The notes under the pieces were generated by a model that searched no databases, was not told where the DNA came from, and worked only from the letters and a program-made list of their open reading frames with translations. Made by a program: the position numbers and the translations under genes. Below are positions 8,097 through 14,754 of a stretch of 64,000 nt of DNA, piece after piece. The DNA comes from Levilactobacillus brevis (GTDB lineage Bacteria; Bacillota; Bacilli; Lactobacillales; Lactobacillaceae). The DNA lies in assembly GCA_003666485.1 (NCBI GenBank), contig CP032931.1:2232001-2296000 (forward strand), read 5' to 3'. Within the stretch, counting starts at the first letter, position 1, and the number at the start of each line of letters is the position of its first letter.

Positions 8097-8113
8097 TGTC
8101 AGATAATCTAACA
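8097..8113. promoter_or_regulatory. GlnR operator
   Basis: TGTCAGATAATCTAACA fits TGTNAN7TNACA, the GlnR/TnrA consensus, at every defined position. It ends eight bases upstream of the glnR -35 hexamer. Confidence 0.88.
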
Positions 8114-8141
8114 TCGGCGTCAAACATTAACAATTCTTTAA

Positions 8142-9071
8142 TTAATTGTGAGAACTAAGTCCCGACCACGCGGCTACCTGTGCCTGAATCTGCGTGTACG
8201 TTTCCGGGTGTTGCACCAGGTCATACCAAGTTGCCGTCGTCTGGTTACGAAACCAGGTCAGCTGACGTTTGGCATAGTGGCGGGAGTCTTGCTTGACCTG
8301 GGCCACGGCGGCCGGGTACTGATCTGGCTGGTCGATCACCGGCAAGAGTTCCCGGTAACCGATCCCCGTCGCGGCCGGAAGCTGTGTGCCCCCCTGTTGT
8401 GCCAACCAACGGACCTCGTCGAGTAAGCCCGCATCAACCATTTGGTCTACCCGTTGGTTGATCCGCTGGTACAGTAATTGCCGATCGGTATTCAATGCCA
8501 GGTAGAGCTCGTCGTATTGAGGACCCCCATTGTCTTGATGAGAAAATAAGTGTCCCGTCACCTGAATGACCTCTAGGGCCCGGACAGTCCGGCGTACGTT
8601 GGTCGGGGGAATCTTCCCTGCCGCCACCGGATCTAGATGCTGGAGCCGCTCCCAGAGGGCTTGGGGCCCCTGTGTGTGGGCTTCTGCGCGTAGCTGTTCG
8701 CGAATCGCCGGGTCGCCGGGAGCCGCCGCGCCTAATTTTAGCCCGTCGAAAAGTGCCTGCAGGTAAAAGCCCGTTCCCCCGGCGATGATTGGCAAATGCC
8801 CCCGGTCCGTGATCTCTTGAATCAGTCGTTTGGCTGCGGCCACAAACTGGGCGACCGTAAACTGCTGATCGACGTCGCAAATATCAATCAGATGATGGGT
8901 AGCGGCGGCCTGTTCCGCCGGTGTCGCCTTGGCCGTCCCAATGTCGAGATGCCGATAAACTTGCATCGAGTCCCCCGAGATGATCTCGCCGTTGAAGGCC
9001 TGTGCCAACCGAATGGCTAACGCCGTCTTGCCAACCGCAGTTGGGCCGACGACTGCTAAAACTTTCGTCAT
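8142..9071 (-). CDS. miaA: tRNA dimethylallyltransferase
   Basis: Transfers a dimethylallyl group to N6 of A37 in tRNAs reading UNN codons. The ATP-like P-loop GPTAVGKT is at residues 9-16, followed by ISGDSMQVYRHLDIGTAK, HHLIDI, IIAGGTGFYLQAL and the C-terminal ATGIGYRELLP, all MiaA signatures. ATG at 9071 follows GGGAGG and overlaps the glpQ stop as ATGA; a longer frame to 9161 would run inside glpQ. Its 3' end lies only 29 bases from the GlnR box, so glnR has its own promoter. Length of 309 residues is normal. Confidence 0.96.
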   Translation of the reverse strand: MTKVLAVVGPTAVGKTALAIRLAQAFNGEIISGDSMQVYRHLDIGTAKATPAEQAAATHHLIDICDVDQQFTVAQFVAAAKRLIQEITDRGHLPIIAGGTGFYLQALFDGLKLGAAAPGDPAIREQLRAEAHTQGPQALWERLQHLDPVAAGKIPPTNVRRTVRALEVIQVTGHLFSHQDNGGPQYDELYLALNTDRQLLYQRINQRVDQMVDAGLLDEVRWLAQQGGTQLPAATGIGYRELLPVIDQPDQYPAAVAQVKQDSRHYAKRQLTWFRNQTTATWYDLVQHPETYTQIQAQVAAWSGLSSHN

Positions 9072-9823
9072 AATTCGTTGCCTCCCTGAATTTTCGTGCG
9101 TAACGCCACGGCGCGGGCTGGATAGTCCGTAATCAGTCCAGCAAAATGGTGCCGCAAGCAATATGCCATGTCAGCGGGACTATTGACGGTCCACGGCCGC
9201 AATTGCACGTGGGGCAACCAGAACCGGTGCGCCTTGACCCAGCGAATGTCCGGATGCAAGCCCCCCACCAGATGTTGCCGTTTCATGCGCCGGGCTTGGC
9301 GGCCAGCCGTTTTGAATAATTTTGCGTACTCGGCCTGCGGATACAAGCTACGCAGGGTAATGATCGATTGGGCCCGAAAGCTTGAAAAGACCACGCGGAA
9401 AGGCACCGGTTGCTGGGTGAAGTACGTTGCCAGCGCCTGCTCAATGCCCTCATAGTGGATCTTGTTGGTCTTCAGCTCCAGGTTAAAGACGCCCGTGAAG
9501 TTGTCTTGAATCAGTAGCTGAATCACCTCATCAAGCGTTGGGATCTTTGTTCCAGCAAATTCACTGCCGAAGTGGCTACCCGCGTCTAGCCGTTTTAGCT
9601 CGGCCAGCGTGTGGTCCTGCACCAGTCCCGTGCCGTTCGTGGTTCGGTCGACCTTCTCGTCATGCATGATGACCAGCTGATGGTCCTGTGAAAACTGGAC
9701 ATCCGTTTCGATCCCGTCGGCGCCAGCATCTAAAGCCGCTTGAAACGCCAACAATGTATTTTCCGGGCGCGTCCCCTTGCTGCCCCGGTGGGCAATAATT
9801 TGTGTGGGTTGTCTCTTAAACAC
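9068..9823 (-). CDS. glpQ: Glycerophosphodiester phosphodiesterase
   Basis: Splits glycerophosphodiesters to glycerol-3-phosphate and an alcohol. GDPD catalytic blocks are present: IAHRGSKGTRPENTLLAFQAALDAGAD, ETDVQFSQDHQLVIMHDEKVDRTTNGTG, and NLELKTNK. There is no signal peptide, so the enzyme is cytoplasmic (the ugpQ-like type). GTG at 9823 follows AAAGGAATG. It heads the glpQ-miaA pair and overlaps miaA by four bases. The exact substrate is unknown. Confidence 0.93.
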   Translation of the reverse strand: MFKRQPTQIIAHRGSKGTRPENTLLAFQAALDAGADGIETDVQFSQDHQLVIMHDEKVDRTTNGTGLVQDHTLAELKRLDAGSHFGSEFAGTKIPTLDEVIQLLIQDNFTGVFNLELKTNKIHYEGIEQALATYFTQQPVPFRVVFSSFRAQSIITLRSLYPQAEYAKLFKTAGRQARRMKRQHLVGGLHPDIRWVKAHRFWLPHVQLRPWTVNSPADMAYCLRHHFAGLITDYPARAVALRTKIQGGNEL

Positions 9824-10018
9824 GAATCCCCATTCCTTTCACGTTCAGACTTCTGTAGTAAGGGTACCACAACGGGCGCCCAACCGCCTGAAATCTGTGA
9901 GAAAATATTTCCGGTCGGAATCGCCGGTAATCAGGTAAATCGCTAGCAATTTCCGGATAAAACAAGCATAATGGAAGCGGATAACTTAAAATCTTATACA
10001 TGATGGGAGTCGAATACG

Positions 10019-10195
10019 ATGAAGCACTTTACGAAAGGTTTCTTATTTGGCGTTGTCGCTACTGCTAGCGCCGTTGCTGGTGCCGTCTTTTCTTTCAAGA
10101 AAAAGGTCGTCCAACCAATCGAAGACCAAGAAGCGCGGTTTGAAGAAAACCGGAAGCGGGCTAACCGCAAGAGCCACGCCGCCCACCACGGTTAA
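10019..10195 (+). CDS. DUF3042-family small membrane-associated protein
   Basis: A 58-residue protein starting MKHFTKGFLFGVVATASAV, with one glycine/alanine-rich membrane helix (about residues 7-25). A basic segment FKKKVVQPIED and a charged tail (EENRKRANRKSHAAHHG) follow. This is the DUF3042 pattern common in lactobacilli; the function is unknown. ATG at 10019 follows GGGAG nine bases away, and a terminator follows at once, so it is a single-gene unit. Orientation is opposite to its neighbours. Confidence 0.85.
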   Translation: MKHFTKGFLFGVVATASAVAGAVFSFKKKVVQPIEDQEARFEENRKRANRKSHAAHHG

Positions 10196-10213
10196 ATCAC
10201 CTCTGACTAACCC

Positions 10214-10249
10214 TAGCGACCAGGACATAATTGTCCCGGCCGCTTTTTT
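10214..10249 (+). terminator. Terminator of the DUF3042 gene
   Basis: GCGACCAGGACA, loop TAAT, TGTCCCGGCCGC, then six T. The stem is imperfect in its lower part. Confidence 0.8.
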
Positions 10250-10354
10250 GTCTTAAATTTCACCACTAAAGGTTGACGCGCGGAAATAGCCAGATTTATA
10301 GTGACTCCAGGGTTTACAAGGACAAAATTAGTCTTTGAATGTCATGTGATCTGT

Positions 10355-10540
10355 ACTGGCCGCCTTACCGTTCGCCAAATTTGGACCGTGACGCTGTGGG
10401 AAGGACCGGTCGAAGCCAAAGAGCGGTCTTCAACCTCGCTTCGAGCCGAAAAACACATCTCGAAGACGCCAGTTTCCAAGCAGGTCACTTGAAAACTCCC
10501 ACGGCTGAGTCCAAATTTAGCTCACTCACGGCTACGTGGC
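10355..10540 (+). repeat. Structured dispersed repeat, family 1, copy D
   Basis: Forward copy in the gap after the DUF3042 gene. Closing stem TTCGCCAAATTTGGAC (10371-10386) pairs with GTCCAAATTTAGCTCA (10509-10524), with mismatches at the outer end. The second hairpin is GGTCGAAG...CTTCAACC and the third CGCTTCGAG...CTCGAAGACG. Both differ from other copies but still pair. The invariant loop GCCAAAGAGCGGTC is kept. No facing partner is visible. Confidence 0.85.
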
Positions 10541-10857
10541 AGATAAACCACTAATGTAGCTGAACGTTGTCATTTCGGCGATGTTCCCGCTAATCCTATG
10601 GGTGAGCACCGACGTAATCGTCATCTCCGACGATTGGTGTGAACTAATTTAGCATTTATAATCCTTATCAGCTGGATATCATCAGATGTTTCAGCCTACA
10701 CCATACAAGCTGGCGCGTTCTTGGCTACAGAGAAGATTACTTCGGCAACCAATTTAGTCCTCAATGTCGCCGTTAGATATGATCTGACAGGACGCACCCA
10801 TTCCCAGAGTAGATTGGCTGGACGTTTTGTGCGAATCACAGTTCACAATGTTTCTCC
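10541..10857. other. Intergenic stretch with no gene seen
   Basis: Between repeat D and the rhodanese terminator there is no open frame with a ribosome site and no recognisable RNA. The expected inverted end (AAGGCGGCCAGC-like) of a facing repeat partner is not found. Confidence 0.5.
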
Positions 10858-10901
10858 AAAAAAAATAGAGCCTGGGCAGCTTGTCCCAGACTCATTTTTT
10901 C
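10858..10901 (-). terminator. Terminator of the gluP-yqgQ-glcK-rhodanese genes
   Basis: Minus strand: GAGTCTGGGACA, loop AGC, TGCCCAGGCTC, then a run of T interrupted by an A. It lies immediately after the stop at 10905. Confidence 0.8.
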
Positions 10902-10904
10902 AAC

Positions 10905-11315
10905 TTAATTGGACTTCTTCGTCTTGCCTTGCCAACGGGCGTAACCCGTTTTCAAGATCGAGATATCCTCGTAGCCTTCCTTGCCCAAGACCAATGCTGC
11001 CCGTGTGCTGAGGGCCTTACCTTGGTCGTACAGGTAAACCGGTAAGTCAGACCGGATACCTGTGTGGTAAGTCTTAAACGTGGAATACGGGATGTTACGG
11101 GCGCCTAAGATGTGGCCCGCGTCAAAGTCTTTCTTTTCACGCAAGTCAATGACCTGTGCCTTACGCATGCCCTCTTGGAAAGTCTCCTCATCGATGACGG
11201 TAGAAACCTGGTTCCGCCGGATCACGGTGATGAGTTGCCAAGCAGCCCACGCGATAATCAAGACTAGCAAAATGATGGTGTAGACCGTCATTCCTGAAAT
11301 TGCTGCAATTACCAA
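10905..11315 (-). CDS. Membrane-anchored rhodanese-like protein lacking the catalytic cysteine
   Basis: A 136-residue protein with an N-terminal membrane helix (about 9-28: MTVYTIILLVLIIAWAAWQL) and a cytoplasmic rhodanese domain (VIDLREKKDFDAGHILGARNIPYSTF). In active rhodaneses the loop after the central strand starts with Cys. Here it reads VYLYDQGKALST, so Asp stands where Cys is expected and sulfur transfer by the usual mechanism is unlikely. It resembles Bacillus YqhL and, as there, is near glcK. TTG at 11315 follows AAGGAC; an internal ATG (residue 9) is the alternative. Probably a binding or regulatory domain. Confidence 0.88.
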   Translation of the reverse strand: MVIAAISGMTVYTIILLVLIIAWAAWQLITVIRRNQVSTVIDEETFQEGMRKAQVIDLREKKDFDAGHILGARNIPYSTFKTYHTGIRSDLPVYLYDQGKALSTRAALVLGKEGYEDISILKTGYARWQGKTKKSN

Positions 11316-11344
11316 ACTAAATCGTCCTTCCTAAACCACAAGTT

Positions 11345-12316
11345 CTAGTTACTCTTTTGGAAACGCAAAGCTAATGAAGCGGCACCAATGACCCCGGCAT
11401 CGTTCCCTAATTGGGCTAAGCGTAACTTAGTTGAGTCACGAACGGCTGGGAAGGCATTTTCTTGGAAATACCGCGTCGTTGGTTGTAATAACGTGTTACC
11501 GGCGTTGGATACCCCACCACCAATGATGATGTTGGCTGGGTTCAAGATGTTGGCCACGTTGGCTAAAGCTAAGCCCAGGTAGAAGGTCACCCGATCGACC
11601 ACTTGGTTGGCCAAGATGTCGCCGTTGTCAGCCAGGTAGAAGACCATCTTGGAGGTCACGCTTTCCTGATTGTCTTCCATTTCCTTCAAACGAGACGTGC
11701 CCATGAAGTCCTTGGCCATATCGTTGGCAACGTGGACGACCCCGGTAGCGGAAGCGTATTGTTCCAAGCAACCGCGTTTGCCACAAGTACATAAGTAGCC
11801 GTTGGGCTGTACCGTGACGTGGCCTAACTCACCAGCACCACCATTGATACCGTGGAGCAGGTGGCCACCAGCAATCACACCGCCACCAACACCGGTACCT
11901 AACGTCACGAAGACGACATCGCTGTCTTTTTCGCCGGCACCCTTCCAGTATTCACCTAAGGAAGCCACGTTGGCATCGTTGTCTAGGATAAATTGGAGAC
12001 CCAAGCCTGCTTGAATCTGGTCACGCACTTGTTGGCGCTTCTTCCAGTTCAAGTTGAAGGCCCCAATGACCGTGCCGTTTTCAATATCGACAGAACCGGG
12101 TGTCCCCATCCCAATGCCTAAAAAGTCATCTTTACTAAATTCTGAATTTGTAATATGTTGACTGATTGAATCAATGATATTCGGCACAATGTGGCTACCT
12201 TCGTCGGTAATATCCGTTGGAATGCTCCACTTCGTCAGAATATCCCCTGCCAGTGAGAGAAAAGCCATTTTCGTGGTCGTCCCACCTAAATCGATTCCAA
12301 TTAAATTCCGTGCCAT
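11345..12316 (-). CDS. glcK: Glucokinase, ROK family
   Basis: Phosphorylates glucose with ATP, feeding glucose not imported by the PTS into glycolysis. The ROK signatures are complete: phosphate loop IGIDLGGTTTKMAF at the N-terminus, GMGTPGSVD, DNDANVASLGEYWKGAG, GTGVGGGVI and the zinc motif GHVTVQPNGYLCTCGKRGCLEQYAS (read in parts). ATG at 12316 follows GGAGGT at ten bases and lies four bases after the yqgQ stop. A longer frame to 12334 overlaps yqgQ and is less likely. 323 residues is normal. The yqgQ-glcK link is conserved in Bacillota. Confidence 0.96.
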   Translation of the reverse strand: MARNLIGIDLGGTTTKMAFLSLAGDILTKWSIPTDITDEGSHIVPNIIDSISQHITNSEFSKDDFLGIGMGTPGSVDIENGTVIGAFNLNWKKRQQVRDQIQAGLGLQFILDNDANVASLGEYWKGAGEKDSDVVFVTLGTGVGGGVIAGGHLLHGINGGAGELGHVTVQPNGYLCTCGKRGCLEQYASATGVVHVANDMAKDFMGTSRLKEMEDNQESVTSKMVFYLADNGDILANQVVDRVTFYLGLALANVANILNPANIIIGGGVSNAGNTLLQPTTRYFQENAFPAVRDSTKLRLAQLGNDAGVIGAASLALRFQKSN

Positions 12317-12320
12317 AACG

Positions 12321-12551
12321 CTAAATACCTCCAATGGATTGGTGATTATTTTTTGCTCGTTGTTCCTCTAACCGGTGCTCATGTGTCAACACGATTTTGG
12401 CCTGGGCAAACGTCGAATCGTCCACGACCCGTGCTTGTCGGAGGTGGTCCAATTCTAGTGCCATGACCTCGATGTCAAATAGGCGTCTGCCAATGTACAC
12501 ATAAATACCAAACTTTTTAAGTAGCTGCTGAACATCATATAACGTTTTCAT
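12321..12551 (-). CDS. yqgQ: YqgQ family protein (DUF910)
   Basis: A 76-residue protein starting MKTLYDVQQLLKKFGIYVYI, followed by GRRLFDIEVMALELDHLR, the YqgQ family pattern. Its role is unknown; it nearly always precedes glcK. A helical tail ends in EHRLEEQRAKNNHQ. ATG at 12551 follows GGAGG at ten bases; a longer frame to 12578 adds MQFHGGCGT, unlike relatives. The stop is inside the glcK ribosome site region, so the two are co-translated. Confidence 0.92.
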   Translation of the reverse strand: MKTLYDVQQLLKKFGIYVYIGRRLFDIEVMALELDHLRQARVVDDSTFAQAKIVLTHEHRLEEQRAKNNHQSIGGI

Positions 12552-12593
12552 TGTGCCACAACCTCCATGAAATTGCACGAGACTTTTCGTTGT

Positions 12594-13274
12594 TTACTGT
12601 GCCATTCCGTGCAAATACAACCAGACCAATCCACCAATTAGGACAATGGTCGCTACCACTCTTTTAATTGGGCTAACTTTACCAATTCGTGGAACACCGA
12701 CTGTATACGCTACCAGAAATCCGGTCGCTAAGCCGCCTAAATGCCCCGCTAAATCAATACCGGGTGTAAACAGATCAAAGGCGATGTTCATCACGACGAA
12801 GGCTAAAAAGGTGCGTGCCAATTGGCGAATCACCGGATTTTGCCAGAAGGATTCCCCCAACATCAAGAAGGCCCCAAATAGGCCAAAGATCGCGGTGCTG
12901 GCTCCGGCAGATAGACTGTCCGAGAAACAAAATGACGCGATGTTCCCACCGACCCCGGCCACCAAGAACATGGCTAGGAACCGGGTGTGCCCAAAGGCCG
13001 CTTCAATCTGCATCCCCACGAAGTACAGGGTCACCATGTTCATCAGAATATGCGTGAACCCAATGTGTAGGAACATCGGCGTGAACAGGCGCCACCATTC
13101 GCCTTGCTGAATCAGCGGATTGAGCTTGGCCCCAAAGGTAATCAACACATTCACGCTGGTGCTACCGCCGGCTAACGTCATGGCCAAGAAGACCAACACC
13201 ATGATCACGATGAGCCCGACCGTCATAAAGGGGGTCTGGTCCAGTCGCCGTATCCGGTATTTAAAATTTGTCAC
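12594..13274 (-). CDS. gluP: Rhomboid-family intramembrane serine protease
   Basis: Membrane protease that cuts substrates within or next to the bilayer. Six or seven hydrophobic segments are visible. The catalytic Ser is in GASTAIFGLFGAFL and the catalytic His in IDLAGHLGGLATGFL. The L1-loop region WWRLFTPMFLHIGFTHILMNM is also typical. The motif reads GAST where GASG is usual, a mild change that keeps the serine. Unlike Bacillus GluP there is no long N-terminal extension or TPR domain, so this is the short form. GTG at 13274 follows AAAGGAAG. It lies between yqgN and yqgQ as in Bacillus. Confidence 0.94.
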   Translation of the reverse strand: MTNFKYRIRRLDQTPFMTVGLIVIMVLVFLAMTLAGGSTSVNVLITFGAKLNPLIQQGEWWRLFTPMFLHIGFTHILMNMVTLYFVGMQIEAAFGHTRFLAMFLVAGVGGNIASFCFSDSLSAGASTAIFGLFGAFLMLGESFWQNPVIRQLARTFLAFVVMNIAFDLFTPGIDLAGHLGGLATGFLVAYTVGVPRIGKVSPIKRVVATIVLIGGLVWLYLHGMAQ

Positions 13275-13289
13275 CGCAAGGCTTCCTTT

Positions 13290-13844
13290 CTATTCGGTGG
13301 GTGCCATCAATACGGCATCCAGTAAGACATCAAATGGGTCAACTGGCCAGTTCGGTTCTGGCGCCTGCTGTGCTGGCAGTGCCAAGGCAACCTTAAAGCC
13401 AGTCGTCTGGGGTAAATAACGGTCGTAATAGCCACCGCCAAAACCGAGTCGTTGCCGCGTGGTCGCAAAGACCAACCCGGGCACGACGATCAAATCAAAC
13501 GCGTTTGGTTCGATAATGGCACCATTGACTGGTTCCTGCAAGCCAAACGAACTGGTCGAAAAAGTCGTCTGCTCATCTACCACGTGAAAAGCCATCTGGC
13601 GGTGTGGCAAAGTGGCCGGCACCGCGATGATTTTGCCCTCGGCATGGGCCTGATCAATGATTGGCTGCGTCGCTAATTCAAAGCCCCCACTGATGGTCGT
13701 CGCTACACGCTGAGCGGACTGCCAGGCTGGTAAGGCAAAGAGTTGTCGGTACAGGTCTGCCGATGCGCGTTGTCGTAACGCTGCGGGCATTGCATTTAGT
13801 GCCTGAATGGTTTGCTGCCGAATTGCTGCTTTCGTTGGCATCAT
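13290..13844 (-). CDS. 5-formyltetrahydrofolate cyclo-ligase
   Basis: Converts 5-formyl-THF with ATP to 5,10-methenyl-THF, salvaging a folate storage form. The family's basic N-terminus (TKAAIRQQTIQALNAMP), the central VVPGLVFATTRQRLGFGGGYYDRYLPQT block with the ATP/Mg site and the tail VDPFDVLLDAVLMAPT are all present over 184 residues. Start is one of two adjoining ATGs. Equivalent to yqgN of Bacillus, in the same rpmG-yqgN-gluP-yqgQ-glcK order. It is separated from rpmG by a terminator, so it may be transcribed by read-through or from its own promoter. Confidence 0.95.
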   Translation of the reverse strand: MMPTKAAIRQQTIQALNAMPAALRQRASADLYRQLFALPAWQSAQRVATTISGGFELATQPIIDQAHAEGKIIAVPATLPHRQMAFHVVDEQTTFSTSSFGLQEPVNGAIIEPNAFDLIVVPGLVFATTRQRLGFGGGYYDRYLPQTTGFKVALALPAQQAPEPNWPVDPFDVLLDAVLMAPTE

Positions 13845-13870
13845 TTACCCCCTCGGTCGATTTTCTCAAT

Positions 13871-13901
13871 AAAAAAAGGTGCGGACTCTCGCCCGTACCT
13901 T
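13871..13901 (-). terminator. Terminator of rpmG
   Basis: Minus strand: AAGGTACGG, loop, CCGCACCTT, then seven T. It begins at the rpmG stop codon. Confidence 0.85.
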
Positions 13902-14049
13902 ACTTAGTTTCACGATGCAAAGTTACTTTCCGTTCGCGCGGGCAGTACTTCTTAAATTCAACCCGGTCCGGGTTATTACGCCGGTTCTTGCTGGATAAGT
14001 AGTTGCGTTCGTGGCATTCCGTACATTCTAAAGTGATGTGTACACGCAT
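13900..14049 (-). CDS. rpmG: 50S ribosomal protein L33
   Basis: Small large-subunit protein (49 residues), [22 protein letters not shown], then [27 protein letters not shown]. The first zinc-type pair CTEC is kept, but only one Cys (KYC) of the second pair remains, since the usual partner three residues on is Glu. Zinc binding may therefore be weak or absent. ATG at 14049 follows GGGAGG at nine bases. It is a single gene with its own terminator, followed by yqgN as in Bacillus. Confidence 0.96.
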   Translation of the reverse strand: MRVHITLECTECHERNYLSSKNRRNNPDRVEFKKYCPRERKVTLHRETK

Positions 14050-14207
14050 TGTGGGTAACCTCCCAACTTGTTTAGAATTACAGGCTAGAGCCCTTAACTC
14101 GTAATATATTACCATTAATCCGCCGCAATTACCAGAGATATTGCCAAATATGTTAAGGAAAAATACTTAACAGCTGATTTCCGCCGGTAAAATCGGTGGT
14201 TTCTGAC

Positions 14208-14377
14208 GCCGCCTACCGTTCGCCAAATATGAGACTGGAACGCTGTGGCGGACGGCCGAGCCACAGGGCGGTCTCGGGCCTCACCTTGGAGCCGGTTTTC
14301 TAAGCGCCGTAGCCCCTGCCGCTAAGAAAACTCCCACAGCTGAACTCATCTCTAGCGAACTATCGGCTACCGTAGTG
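14208..14377 (+). repeat. Structured dispersed repeat, family 1, copy E
   Basis: Forward copy, shortened to about 170 bp: the third hairpin and the start of the fourth are merged by a deletion. Left arm TTCGCCAAATATGAG and right arm CTCATCTCTAGCGAA match different sequence subtypes and pair only partly. It looks like a decayed or recombined copy. Confidence 0.8.
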
Positions 14378-14490
14378 TTTGGCAGAACGACTCATTTGAC
14401 CAGCTATCAGCTGTCAATTAACACCAGTCATCCTAGTGATTGGCTAAATCGTGTGCCGACACCAACAACCTAGTTGCGGAAAAACGCCAA

Positions 14491-14676
14491 TTTAGCCGGA
14501 AGCTCACCAAATATGAGATCAGCCGTGGGATTCCCTTAGCGGCGGTGTTGGCCGGTTAGGGAATGGCGTTTTTGAGACGTGACTTTCGGCTCAAAACGAG
14601 GGGCAAGACCGCCCTTTGGCTTGCCCCGCCGCCCACAGCGTTCCAGTCTCATATTTGGTGAGCTGGAGGCGGCCAG
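14491..14676 (-). repeat. Structured dispersed repeat, family 1, copy F
   Basis: Reverse copy following the PBP gene, in its sense. The closing stem is perfect over 18 bp: AGCTCACCAAATATGAGA (14501-14518) and TCTCATATTTGGTGAGCT (14647-14664). The outer part, CTCACC/GGTGAG, replaces the usual TTCGCC/GGCGAA by paired changes. Sense-strand hairpins: GGGGCAAG...CTTGCCCC, CGTTTTGAG...CTCAAAAACG and ATTCCCTA...TAAGGGAAT, each perfect or nearly so. Confidence 0.92.
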
Positions 14677-14701
14677 TTTCATCCCAAATTATAGAGCCAA
14701 T

Positions 14702-14746
14702 GAAAATAGCCGTCGCAACCCAGACGCGGTCACAACGACTATTTTT
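14702..14746 (-). terminator. Terminator of the PBP gene
   Basis: Minus strand: AAAATAGTCGTTGTGACC and GTTGCGACGGCTATTTTC around a GCGTCTGG loop. It lies directly after the stop at 14755. Confidence 0.65.
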
Positions 14747-14754
14747 ACCCATGA

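Larger units (their letters stand above)
14050..14701. other. Gene-free interval holding facing repeats E and F
   Basis: No gene is visible. The rpmG promoter must lie near 14100 (an AT-rich GGTAATATATTACG dyad region). The rest is a family-1 pair, E forward and F reverse, with about 110 bases between and GCCGCCT/AGGCGGC outer ends: a composite of roughly 470 bp. Confidence 0.65.
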
